Below are positions 1-11,931 of a stretch of 64,000 nucleotides of DNA, piece after piece. The first letter of the stretch is position 1; the number at the start of each line of letters is the position of its first letter. The DNA is from Crossaster papposus (Eukaryota; Echinodermata; Asteroidea; Velatida; Solasteridae), in NCBI GenBank assembly GCA_037893245.1, contig JBAIAA010000438.1:1-64000 (forward strand), given 5' to 3'. The notes beneath the pieces are model-generated. The model had not been told where the DNA came from. It did not search any database and saw only the letters and a list, made by a program, of their open reading frames with translations. A program made the translations under genes and the position numbers.

Positions 1-168
1 GTGTGCATAAGAAATATGTAAAGGGAAAGAAGTGTGCATAAGAAATATGTAAAGGGAAAGAAGTGTGCATAAGAAATATGTAAAGGGAAATAAGTGTGCA
101 TAAGAAATATGTAAAGGGAAAGAAGTGTGCATAAGAAATATGTAAAGGGAAAGAAGTGTGCATAAGAA

Positions 169-198
169 ATAATAAAGGGAAAGAAGTGTGCATAAGAA
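169..198 (+). repeat. 30-bp monomer variant (B), first copy
   Basis: B differs from A only at the start, reading ATAATAAAGGG where A reads ATATGTAAAGGG, so it is one base shorter. It recurs many times at fixed places, often one or two units before an X block, and is an invariant part of the 961/1,150-bp higher-order repeat. It is therefore a stable inherited variant, not random noise. Confidence 0.93.
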
Positions 199-296
199 AT
201 ATGTAAAGGGAAAGAAGTGTGCATAAGAAATAAACACATGATGTGGGAACAAGCCCTCCAGTTAAATATGTAAAGGGAAAGAAGTGTGCATAAGAA

Positions 297-332
297 ATAA
301 ACACATGATGTGGGAACAAGCCCTCGAGTTAA
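297..332 (+). repeat. 36-bp inserted block (X), reference copy
   Basis: X sits between the AAGAA end of one monomer and the ATATG start of the next, always at this phase, giving a 67-bp A+X unit. It starts ATAAACACATGATG, contains GGGAACAAGCCC and ends CTCGAGTTAA. CTCGAG is an XhoI site and holds the only CpG of this subtype. Its TTAA end supplies a stop in one minus-strand frame, which is why minus-strand reading frames break at X blocks. Subtypes elsewhere: GATGTCGGAAC and GATGTCGGGAC (extra CpG), ACCTG for ACATG, CTCCAG (XhoI lost), and one CTCAAG (X at 4026-4061). A single insertion event followed by spreading with the array is inferred from the constant phase. Confidence 0.96.
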
Positions 333-3300
333 ATATGTAAAGGGAAAGAAGTGTGCATAAGAAATATGTAAAGGGAAAGAAGTGTGCATAAGAAATATGT
401 AAAGAGAAAGAAGTGTGCATAAGAAATAAACACATGATGTGGGAACAAGCCCTCGAGTTAAATATGTAAAGGGAAAGAAGTGTGCATAAGAAATATGTCA
501 AGGGAAAGAAGTGTGCATAAGAAATATGTAAAGGGAAATAAGTGTGCATAAGAAATATGTAAAGGGAAAGAAATGTGCATAAGAAATATGTAAAGGGAAA
601 TAAGTGTGCATAAGAAATATGTAAAGGGAAAGAAGTGTGCATAAGAAATATGTAAAGGGAAAGAAGTGTGCATAAGAAATATGTAAAGGGAAAGAAGTGT
701 GCATAAGAAATATGTAAAGGGAAAGAAGTGTGCATAAGAAATATGTAAAGGGAAAGAAGTGTGCATAAGAAATATGTAAAGGGAAAGAAGTGTGCATAAG
801 AAATATGTAAAGGGAAAGAAGTGTGCATAAGAAATATGTAAAGGGAAAGAAGTGTGCATAAGAAATATGTAAAGGGAAAGAAGTGTGCATAAGAAATATG
901 TAAAGGGAAAGAAGTGTGCATAAGAAATATGTAAAGGGAAAGAAGTGTGCATAAGAAATATGTAAAGGGAAAGAAGTGTGCATAAGAAATATGTAAAGGG
1001 AAAGAAGTGTGCATAAGAAATATGTAAAGGGAAAGAAGTGTGCATAAGAAATATGTAAAGGGAAAGAAGTGTGCATAAGAAATATGTAAAGGGAAAGAAG
1101 TGTGCATAAGAAATATGTAAAGGGAAAGAAGTGTGCATAAGAAATATGTAAAGGGAAAGAAGTGTGCATAAGAAATGTGTAAAGGGAAAGAAGTGTGCAT
1201 AAGAAATATGTAAAGGGAAAGAAGTGTGCATAAGAAATATGTAAAGGGAAAGAAGTGTGCATAAGAAATATGTAAAGGGAAAGAAGTGTGCATAAGAAAT
1301 ATGTAAAGGGAAAGAAGTGTGCATAAGAAATATGTAAAGGGAAAGAAGTGTGCATAAGAAATTTGTAAAGGGAAAGAAGTGTGCATAAGAAATATGTAAA
1401 GGGAAAGAAGTGTGCATAAGAAATATGTAAAGGGAAAGAAGTGTGCATAAGAAATATGTAAAGGGAAAGAAGTGTGCATAAGAAATATGTAAAGGGAAAG
1501 AAGTGTGCATAAGAAATATGTAAAGGGAAAGAAGTGTGCATAAGAAATGTGTAAAGGGAAAGAAGTGTGCATAAGAAATATGTAAAGGGAAAGAAGTGTG
1601 CATAAGAAATATGTAAAGGGAAAGAAGTGTGCATAAGAAATATGTAAAGGGAAAGAAGTGTGCATAAGAAATATGTAAAGGGAAAGAAGTGTGCATAAGA
1701 AATATGTAAAGGGAAAGAAGTGTGCATAAGAAATAAACACATGATGTGGGAACAAGCCCTCGAGTTAAATATGTAAAGGGAAAGAAGTGTGCATAAGAAA
1801 TATGTAAAGGGAAAGAAGTGTGCATAAGAAATATGTAAAGGGAAAGAAGTGTGCATAAGAAATAAACACATGATGTGGGAACAAGCCCTCGAGTTAAATA
1901 TGTAAAGGGAAAGAAGTGTGCATAAGAAATATGTAAAGGGAAAGAAGTGTGCATAAGAAATATGTAAAGGGAAAGAAGTGTGCATAAGAAATATGTAAAG
2001 GGAAAGAAGTGTGCATAAGAAATATGTAAAGGGAAAGAAGTGTGCATAAGAAATAAACACATGATGTGGGAACAAGCCCTCGAGTTAAATATGTAAAGGG
2101 AAAGAAGTGTGCATAAGAAATGTGTAAAGGGAAAGAAGTGTGCATAAGAAATATGTAAAGGGAAAGAAGTGTGCATAATAAATATGTAAAGGGAAAGAAG
2201 TGTGCATAATAAATATGTAAAGGGAAAGAAGTGTGCATAAGAAATATGTAAAGGGAAAGAAGTGTGCATAATAAATATGTAAAGGGAAAGAAGTGTGCAT
2301 AAGAAATATGTAAAGGGAAAGAAGTGTGCGTAAGAAATATGTAAAGGGAAAGAAGTGTGCATAAGAAATATGTAAAGGGAAAGAAGTGTGCATAAGAAAT
2401 TTGTAAAGGGAAAGAAGTGTGCATAAGAAATATGTAAAGGGAAAGAAGTGTGCATAAGAAATGTGTAAAGGGAAAGAAGTGTGCATAAGAAATGTGTAAA
2501 GGGAAAGAAGTGTGCATAAGAAATATGTAAAGGGAAAGAAGTGTGCATAAGAAATATGTAAAGGGAAAGAAGTGTGCATAAGAAATATGTAAAGGGAAAG
2601 AAGTGTGCATAAGAAATATGTAAAGGGAAAGAAGTGTGCATAAGAAATATGTAAAGGGAAAGAAGTGTGCATAAGAAATATGTAAAGGGAAAGAAGTGTG
2701 CATAAGAAATATGTAAAGGGAAAGAAGTGTGCATAAGAAATAAACACATGATGTGGGAACAAGCCCTCGAGTTAAATATGTAAAGGGAAAGAAGTGTGCA
2801 TAAGAAATATGTAAAGGGAAAGAAGTGTGCATAAGAAATATGTAAAGGGAAAGAAGTGTGCATAAGAAATAAACACATGATGTGGGAACAAGCCCTCGAG
2901 TTAAATATGTAAAGGGAAAGAAGTGTGCATAAGAAATATGTAAAGGGAAAGAAGTGTGCATAAGAAATATGTAAAGGGAAAGAAGTGTGCATAAGAAATA
3001 TGTAAAGGGAAAGAAGTGTGCATAAGAAATATGTAAAGGGAAAGAAGTGTGCATAAGAAATAAACACATGATGTGGGAACAAGCCCTCGAGTTAAATATG
3101 TAAAGGGAAAGAAGTGTGCATAAGAAATGTGTAAAGGGAAAGAAGTGTGCATAAGAAATATGTAAAGGGAAAGAAGTGTGCATAATAAATATGTAAAGGG
3201 AAAGAAGTGTGCATAATAAATATGTAAAGGGAAAGAAGTGTGCATAAGAAATATGTAAAGGGAAAGAAGTGTGCATAAGAAATATGTAAAGGGAAAGAAG

Positions 3301-5001
3301 TGTGCATAAGAAATATGTAAAGGGAAAGAAGTGTGCATAAGAAATATGTAAAGGGAAAGAAGTGTGCATAAGAAATATGTAAAGGGAAAGAAGTGTGCAT
3401 AAGAAATTTGTAAAGGGAAAGAAGTGTGCATAAGAAATATGTAAAGGGAAAGAAGTGTGCATAAGAAATGTGTAAAGGGAAAGAAGTGTGCATAAGAAAT
3501 ATGTAAAGGGAAAGAAGTGTGCATAAGAAATATGTAAAGGGAAAGAAGTGTGCATAAGAAATATGTAAAGGGAAAGAAGTGTGCATAAGAAATATGTAAA
3601 GGGAAAGAAGTGTGCATAAGAAATATGTAAAGGGAAAGAAGTGTGCATAAGAAATTTGTAAAGGGAAAGAAGTGTGCATAAGAAATATGTAAAGGGAAAG
3701 AAGTGTGCATAAGAAATATGTAAAGGGAAAGAAGTGTGCATAATAAATATGTAAAGGGAAAGAAGTGTGCATAAGAAATATGTAAAGGGAAAGAAGTGTG
3801 CATAAGAAATATGTAAAGGGAAAGAAGTGTGCATAAGAAATGTGTAAAGGGAAAGAAGTGTGCATAAGAAATATGTAAAGGGAAAGAAGTGTGCATAAGA
3901 AATATGTAAAGGGAAAGAAGTGTGCATAAGAAATATGTAAAGGGAAAGAAGTGTGCATAAGAAATATGTAAAGGGAAAGAAGTGTGCATAAGAAATATGT
4001 AAAGGGAAAGAAGTGTGCATAAGAAATAAACACATGATGTGGGAACAAGCCCTCAAGTTAAATATGTAAAGGGAAAGAAGTGTGCATAAGAAATATGTAA
4101 AGGGAAAGAAGTGTGCATAAGAAATATGTAAAGGGAAAGAAGTGTGCATAAGAAATAAACACATGATGTGGGAACAAGCCCTCGAGTTAAATATGTAAAG
4201 GGAAAGAAGTGTGCATAAGAAATATGTAAAGGGAAAGAAGTGTGCATAAGAAATATGTAAAGGGAAAGAAGTGTGCATAAGAAATATGTAAAGGGAAAGA
4301 AGTGTGCATAAGAAATATGTAAAGGGAAAGAAGTGTGCATAAGAAATAAACACATGATGTGGGAACAAGCCCTCGAGTTAAATATGTAAAGGGAAAGAAG
4401 TGTGCATAAGAAATGTGTAAAGGGAAAGAAGTGTGCATAAGAAATATGTAAAGGGAAAGAAGTGTGCATAATAAATATGTAAAGGGAAAGAAGTGTGCAT
4501 AATAAATATGTAAAGGGAAAGAAGTGTGCATAAGAAATATGTAAAGGGAAAGAAGTGTGCATAAGAAATATGTAAAGGGAAAGAAGTGTGCATAAGAAAT
4601 ATGTAAAGGGAAAGAAGTGTGCATAAGAAATATGTAAAGGGAAAGAAGTGTGCATAAGAAATATGTAAAGGGAAAGAAGTGTGCATAAGAAATTTGTAAA
4701 GGGAAAGAAGTGTGCATAAGAAATATGTAAAGGGAAAGAAGTGTGCATAAGAAATATGTAAAGGGAAAGAAGTGTGCATAATAAATATGTAAAGGGAAAG
4801 AAGTGTGCATAAGAAATATGTAAAGGGAAAGAAGTGTGCATAAGAAATATGTAAAGGGAAAGAAGTGTGCATAAGAAATGTGTAAAGGGAAAGAAGTGTG
4901 CATAAGAAATATGTAAAGGGAAAGAAGTGTGCATAAGAAATATGTAAAGGGAAAGAAGTGTGCATAAGAAATATGTAAAGGGAAAGAAGTGTGCATAAGA
5001 A

Positions 5002-6063
5002 ATAAACACATGATGTGGGAACAAGCCCTCGAGTTAAATATGTAAAGGGAAAGAAGTGTGCATAAGAAATATGTAAAGGGAAAGAAGTGTGCATAAGAAA
5101 TATGTAAAGGGAAAGAAGTGTGCATAAGAAATAAACACATGATGTGGGAACAAGCCCTCGAGTTAAATATGTAAAGGGAAAGAAGTGTGCATAAGAAATA
5201 TGTAAAGGGAAAGAAGTGTGCATAAGAAATATGTAAAGGGAAAGAAGTGTGCATAAGAAATATGTAAAGGGAAAGAAGTGTGCATAAGAAATAAACACAT
5301 GATGTGGGAACAAGCCCTCGAGTTAAATATGTAAAGGGAAAGAAGTGTGCATAAGAAATATGTAAAGGGAAAGAAGTGTGCATAAGAAATATGTAAAGGG
5401 AAAGAAGTGTGCATAAGAAATAAACACATGATGTGGGAACAAGCCCTCGAGTTAAATATGTAAAGGGAAAGAAGTGTGCATAAGAAATATGTAAAGGGAA
5501 AGAAGTGTGCATAAGAAATATGTAAAGGGAAAGAAGTGTGCATAAGAAATATGTAAAGGGAAAGAAGTGTGCATAAGAAATATGTAAAGGGAAAGAAGTG
5601 TGCATAAGAAATAAACACATGATGTGGGAACAAGCCCTCGAGTTAAATATGTAAAGGGAAAGAAGTGTGCATAAGAAATGTGTAAAGGGAAAGAAGTGTG
5701 CATAAGAAATATGTAAAGGGAAAGAAGTGTGCATAAGAAATAATAAAGGGAAAGAAGTGTGCATAAGAAATATGTAAAGGGAAAGAAGTGTGCATAAGAA
5801 ATAAACACATGATGTGGGAACAAGCCCTCCAGTTAAATATGTAAAGGGAAAGAAGTGTGCATAAGAAATAAACACATGATGTGGGAACAAGCCCTCGAGT
5901 TAAATATGTAAAGGGAAAGAAGTGTTCATAATAAATATGTAAAGGGAAAGAAGTGTGCATAAGAAATATGTAAAGGGAAAGAAGTGTGCATAAGAAATAT
6001 GTAAAGGGAAAGAAGTGTGCATAAGAAATAAACACATGATGTGGGAACAAGCCCTCGAGTTAA
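5002..6063. repeat. X-rich segment, copy 1 of duplication at 2,427-bp shift
   Basis: X blocks lie at 5002, 5131, 5291, 5420, 5611, 5801 (CTCCAG form), 5868 and 6028 (starts), with one B near 5740 and a GTTCATAATAA variant near 5923. Every one recurs exactly 2,427 bp downstream in the segment at 7429-8490. The left boundary lies between 4880 (an ATGTG variant not shared) and 5002; the right boundary lies between 6063 and 6262 (a one-base insertion not shared). Confidence 0.92.
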
Positions 6064-7428
6064 ATATGTAAAGGGAAAGAAGTGTGCATAAGAAATATGT
6101 AAAGGGAAAGAAGTGTGCATAAGAAATATGTAAAGGGAAAGAAGTGTGCATAAGAAATATGTAAAGGGAAAGAAGTGTGCATAAGAAATATGTAAAGGGA
6201 AAGAAGTGTGCATAAGAAATATGTAAAGGGAAAGAAGTGTGCATAAGAAATATGTAAAGGGAAAAGAAGTGTGCATAAGAAATATGTAAAGGGAAAGAAG
6301 TGTGCATAAGAAATATGTAAAGGGAAAGAAGTGTGCATAAGAAATATGTAAAGGGAAAGAAGTGTGCATAAGAAATATGTAAAGGGAAAGAAGTGTGCAT
6401 AAGAAATATGTAAAGGGAAAGAAGTGTGCATAAGAAATATGTAAAGGGAAAGAAGTGTGCATAAGAAATATGTAAAGGGAAAGAAGTGTGCATAAGAAAT
6501 ATGTAAAGGGAAAGAAGTGTGCATAAGAAATATGTAAAGGGAAAGAAGTGTGCATAAGAAATATGTAAAGGGAAAGAAGTGTGCATAAGAAATATGTAAA
6601 GGGAAAGAAGTGTGCATAAGAAATATGTAAAGGGAAAGAAGTGTGCATAAGAAATATGTAAAGGGAAAGAAGTGTGCATAAGAAATATGTAAAGGGAAAG
6701 AAGTGTGCATAAGAAATATGTAAAGGGAAAGAAGTGTGCATAAGAAATATGTAAAGGGAAAGAAGTGTGCATAAGAAATATGTAAAGGGAAAGAAGTGTG
6801 CATAAGAAATATGTAAAGGGAAAGAAGTGTGCATAAGAAATATGTAAAGGGAAAGAAGTGTGCATAAGAAATATGTAAAGGGAAAGAAGTGTGCATAAGA
6901 AATATGTAAAGGGAAAGAAGTGTGCATAAGAAATATGTAAAGGGAAAGAAGTGTGCATAAGAAATATGTAAAGGGAAAGAAGTGTGCATAAGAAATATGT
7001 AAAGGGAAAGAAGTGTGCATAAGAAATATGTAAAGGGAAAGAAGTGTGCATAAGAAATATGTAAAGGGAAAGAAGTGTGCATAAGAAATATGTAAAGGGA
7101 AAGAAGTGTGCATAAGAAATATGTAAAGGGAAAGAAGTGTGCATAAGAAATATGTAAAGGGAAAGAAGTGTGCATAAGAAATATGTAAAGGGAAAGAAGT
7201 GTGCATAAGAAATATGTAAAGGGAAAGAAGTGTGCATAAGAAATATGTAAAGGGAAAGAAGTGTGCATAAGAAATATGTAAAGGGAAAGAAGTGTGCATA
7301 AGAAATATGTAAAGGGAAAGAAGTGTGCATAAGAAATATGTAAAGGGAAAGAAGTGTGCATAAGAAATATGTAAAGGGAAAGAAGTGTGCATAAGAAATA
7401 TGTAAAGGGAAAGAAGTGTGCATAAGAA
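6064..7428. repeat. Uniform 31-bp A run between duplicated segments
   Basis: This is a run of about 44 A monomers with no X or B. The only departure I see is a one-base A insertion at 6262-6265 (GGGAAAAG instead of GGGAAAG). It shows that local uniform runs of more than 1 kb occur outside the suspect 45.9-62.7 kb region. No gene is present. Confidence 0.9.
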
Positions 7429-8490
7429 ATAAACACATGATGTGGGAACAAGCCCTCGAGTTAAATATGTAAAGGGAAAGAAGTGTGCATAAGAAATATG
7501 TAAAGGGAAAGAAGTGTGCATAAGAAATATGTAAAGGGAAAGAAGTGTGCATAAGAAATAAACACATGATGTGGGAACAAGCCCTCGAGTTAAATATGTA
7601 AAGGGAAAGAAGTGTGCATAAGAAATATGTAAAGGGAAAGAAGTGTGCATAAGAAATATGTAAAGGGAAAGAAGTGTGCATAAGAAATATGTAAAGGGAA
7701 AGAAGTGTGCATAAGAAATAAACACATGATGTGGGAACAAGCCCTCGAGTTAAATATGTAAAGGGAAAGAAGTGTGCATAAGAAATATGTAAAGGGAAAG
7801 AAGTGTGCATAAGAAATATGTAAAGGGAAAGAAGTGTGCATAAGAAATAAACACATGATGTGGGAACAAGCCCTCGAGTTAAATATGTAAAGGGAAAGAA
7901 GTGTGCATAAGAAATATGTAAAGGGAAAGAAGTGTGCATAAGAAATATGTAAAGGGAAAGAAGTGTGCATAAGAAATATGTAAAGGGAAAGAAGTGTGCA
8001 TAAGAAATATGTAAAGGGAAAGAAGTGTGCATAAGAAATAAACACATGATGTGGGAACAAGCCCTCGAGTTAAATATGTAAAGGGAAAGAAGTGTGCATA
8101 AGAAATGTGTAAAGGGAAAGAAGTGTGCATAAGAAATATGTAAAGGGAAAGAAGTGTGCATAAGAAATAATAAAGGGAAAGAAGTGTGCATAAGAAATAT
8201 GTAAAGGGAAAGAAGTGTGCATAAGAAATAAACACATGATGTGGGAACAAGCCCTCCAGTTAAATATGTAAAGGGAAAGAAGTGTGCATAAGAAATAAAC
8301 ACATGATGTGGGAACAAGCCCTCGAGTTAAATATGTAAAGGGAAAGAAGTGTTCATAATAAATATGTAAAGGGAAAGAAGTGTGCATAAGAAATATGTAA
8401 AGGGAAAGAAGTGTGCATAAGAAATATGTAAAGGGAAAGAAGTGTGCATAAGAAATAAACACATGATGTGGGAACAAGCCCTCGAGTTAA
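7429..8490. repeat. X-rich segment, copy 2 of duplication at 2,427-bp shift
   Basis: Matches 5002-6063 block for block: X starts at 7429, 7558, 7718, 7847, 8038, 8228 (CTCCAG form), 8295 and 8455, the same B, and the same GTTCATAATAA variant near 8351. I see no difference between the copies by eye, so the duplication is recent relative to the divergence of neighbouring monomers. Confidence 0.92.
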
Positions 8491-11400
8491 ATATGTAAAG
8501 GGAAAGAAGTGTGCATAAGAAATATGTAAAGGGAAAGAAGTGTGCATAAGAAATATGTAAAGGGAAAGAAGTGTGCATAAGAAATATGTAAAGGGAAAGA
8601 AGTGTGCATAAGAAATATGTAAAGGGAAAGAAGTGTGCATAAGAAATATGTAAAGGGAAAGAAGTGTGCATAAGAAATATGTAAAGGGAAAGAAGTGTGC
8701 ATAAGAAATATGTAAAGGGAAAGAAGTGTGCATAAGAAATATGTAAAGGGAAAGAAGTGTGCATAAGAAATATGTAAAGGGAAAGAAGTGTGCATAAGAA
8801 ATATGTAAAGGGAAAGAAGTGTGCATAAGAAATATGTAAAGGGAAAGAAGTGTGCATAAGAAATATGTAAAGGGAGAGAAGTGTGCATAAGAAATATGTA
8901 AAGGGAAAGAAGTGTGCATAAGAAATATGTAAAGGGAAAGAAGTGTGCATAAGAAATATGTAAAGGGAAAGAAGTGTGCATAAGAAATATGTAAAGGGAA
9001 AGAAGTGTGCATAAGAAATATGTAAAGGGAAAGAAGTGTGCATAAGAAATATGTAAAGGGAAAGAAGTGTGCATAAGAAATATGTAAAGGGAAAGAAGTG
9101 TGCATAAGAAATATGTAAAGGGAAAGAAGTGTGCATAAGAAATATGTAAAGGGAAAGAAGTGTGCATAAGAAATATGTAAAGGGAAAGAAGTGTGCATAA
9201 GAAATATGTAAAGGGAAAGAAGTGTGCATAAGAAATATGTAAAGGGAAAGAAGTGTGCATAAGAAATATGTAAAGGGAAAGAAGTGTGCATAAGAAATAT
9301 GTAAAGGGAAAGAAGTGTGCATAAGAAATATGTAAAGGGAAAGAAGTGTGCATAAGAAATATGTAAAGGGAAAGAAGTGTGCATAAGAAATATGTAAAGG
9401 GAAAGAAGTGTGCATAAGAAATGTGTAAAGGGAAAGAAGTGTGCATAAGAAATATGTAAAGGGAAAGAAGTGTGCATAAGAAATATGTAAAGGGAAAGAA
9501 GTGTGCATAAGAAATATGTAAAGGGAAAGAAGTGTGCATAAGAAATATGTAAAGGGAAAGAAGTGTGCATAAGAAATATGTAAAGAAAAAGAAGTGTGCA
9601 TAAGAAGTATGTAAAGGGAAAGAAGTGTGCATAAGAAATATGTAAAGGGAAAGAAGTGTGCATAAGAAATATGTAAAGGGAAAGAAGTGTGCATAAGAAA
9701 TATGTAAAGGGAAAGAAGTGTGCATAAGAAATATGTAAAGGGAAAGAAGTGTGCATAAGAAATATGTAAAGGGAAAGAAGTGTGCATAAGAAATATGTAA
9801 AGGGAAAGAAGTGTGCATAAGAAATATGTAAAGGGAAAGAAGTGTGCATAAGAAATATGTAAAGGGAAAGAAGTGTGCATAAGAAATATGTAAAGGGAAA
9901 GAAGTGTGCATAAGAAATATGTAAAGGGAAAGAAGTGTGCATAAGAAATATGTAAAGGGAAAGAAGTGTGCATAAGAAATATGTAAAGGGAAAGAAGTGT
10001 GCATAAGAAATATGTAAAGGGAAAGAAGTGTGCATAAGAAATATGTAAAGGGAAAGAAGTGTGCATAAGAAATATGTAAAGGGAAAGAAGTGTGCATAAG
10101 AAATATGTAAAGGGAAAGAAGTGTGCATAAGAAATATGTAAAGGGAAAGAAGTGTGCATAAGAAATATGTAAAGGGAAATAAGTGTGCATAAGAAATATG
10201 TAAAGGGAAAGAAGTGTGCATAAGAAATATGTAAAGGGAAAGAAGTGTGCATAAGAAATATGTAAAGGGAAAGAAGTGTGCATAAGAAATATGTAAAGGG
10301 AAAGAAGTGTGCATAAGAAATATGTAAAGGGAAAGAAGTGTGCATAAGAAATATGTAAAGGGAAAGAAGTGTGCATAAGAAATATGTAAAGGGAAAGAAG
10401 TGTGCATAAGAAATATGTAAAGGGAAAGAAGTGTGCATAAGAAATATGTAAAGGGAAAGAAGTGTGCATAAGAAATATGTAAAGGGAAAGAAGTGTGCAT
10501 AAGAAATATGTAAAGGGAAAGAAGTGTGCATAAGAAATATGTAAAGGGAAAGAAGTGTGCATAAGAAATATGTAAAGGGAAAGAAGTGTGCATAAGAAAT
10601 ATGTAAAGGGAAAGAAGTGTGCATAAGAAATATGTAAAGGGAAAGAAGTGTGCATAAGAAATATGTAAAGGGAAAGAAGTGTGCATAAGAAATATGTAAA
10701 GGGAAAGAAGTGTGCATAAGAAATATGTAAAGGGAAAGAAGTGTGCATAAGAAATATGTAAAGGGAAAGAAGTGTGCATAAGAAATATGTAAAGGGAAAG
10801 AAGTGTGCATAAGAAATATGTAAAGGGAAAGAAGTGTGCATAAGAAATATGTAAAGGGAAAGAAGTGTGCATAAGAAATATGTAAAGGGAAAGAAGTGTG
10901 CATAAGAAATATGTAAAGGGAAAGAAGTGTGCATAAGAAATATGTAAAGGGAAAGAAGTGTGCATAATAAATATGTAAAGGGAAAGAAGTGTGCATAAGA
11001 AATATGTAAAGGGAAAGAAGTGTGCATAAGAAATATGTAAAGGGAAAGAAGTGTGCATAAGAAATATGTAAAGGGAAATAAGTGTGCATAAGAAATATGT
11101 AAAGGGAAAGAAGTGTGCATAAGAAATATGTAAAGGGAAAGAAGTGTGCATAAGAAATATGTAAAGGGAAAGAAGTGTGCATAAGAAATATGTAAAGGGA
11201 AAGAAGTGTGCATAAGAAATATGTAAAGGGAAAGAAGTGTGCATAAGAAATATGTAAAGGGAAAGAAGTGTGCATAAGAAATATGTAAAGGGAAAGAAGT
11301 GTGCATAAGAAATATGTAAAGGGAAAGAAGTGTGCATAAGAAATATGTAAAGGGAAAGAAGTGTGCATAAGAAATGTGTAAAGGGAAAGAAGTGTGCATA

Positions 11401-11931
11401 AGAAATATGTAAAGGGAAAGAAGTGTGCATAAGAAATATGTAAAGGGAAAGAAGTGTGCATAAGAAATATGTAAAGGGAAAGAAGTGTGCATAAGAAATA
11501 TGTAAAGGGAAAGAAGTGTGCATAAGAAATATGTAAAGGGAAAGAAGTGTGCATAAGAAATATGTAAAGGGAAAGAAGTGTGCATAAGAAATTTGTAAAG
11601 GGAAAGAAGTGTGCATAAGAAATATGTAAAGGGAAAGAAGTGTGCATAAGAAATATGTAAAGGGAAAGAAGTGTGCATACGAAATATGTAAAGGGAAAGA
11701 AGTGTGCATAAGAAATATGTAAAGGGAAAGAAGTGTGCATAAGAAATATGTAAAGGGAAAGAAGTGTGCATAAGAAATATGTAAAGGGAAAGAAGTGTGC
11801 ATAAGAAATATGTAAAGGGAAAGAAGTGTGCATAAGAAATATGTAAAGGGAAAGAAGTGTGCATAAGAAATATGTAAAGGGAAAGAAGTGTGCATAAGAA
11901 ATATGTAAAGGGAAAGAAGTGTGCATAAGAA
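8491..11931. repeat. Near-uniform A array with scattered substitutions
   Basis: About 3.4 kb of A monomers without any X. Scattered single-base variants include GGGAGAGAAG near 8875, AAAGAAAAAG with AAGTATG near 9586-9610, GGGAAATAAG near 10178 and 11075, GCATAATAA near 10964, ATGTG at 11371, ATTTG at 11591 and GCATACG at 11675. This level of substitution is the useful contrast for the variant-free block at 45.9-62.7 kb. No gene is present. Confidence 0.92.

Larger units (their letters stand above)
1..4990. repeat. Mixed A/X array, left part
   Basis: Mostly A monomers with X blocks at 230-265 (CTCCAG form), 297-332, 426-461, 1733-1768, 1862-1897, 2053-2088, 2740-2775, 2869-2904, 3060-3095, 4026-4061 (CTCAAG form), 4155-4190 and 4346-4381. 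All are the GATGTGGGAAC subtype. X blocks tend to come in groups of three, each followed by A monomers carrying the variants ATGTG, GCATAATAA and ATTTG in a similar order. This suggests repeated duplication of a segment of roughly 1.0-1.3 kb, starting after the X blocks ending at 2088, 3095 and 4381. No gene is present. Confidence 0.9.

Noticed and set aside
297..332. X as a transposon, insertion sequence or attachment site
   Set aside because: At 36 bp it has no terminal inverted repeats, target-site duplication or coding capacity. Its spread is explained by duplication with the array.
230..461. CRISPR array (31-bp repeat with 36-bp spacer would be a plausible size)
   Set aside because: The 36-bp blocks are all nearly identical, most monomers touch each other with no spacer, and no cas genes or leader are present.
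498..500. ATGTCAAGG in place of ATGTAAAGG near 497, giving a minus-strand stop
   Set aside because: It is a single-base monomer variant. It only looks important because it ends one artefactual reading frame.
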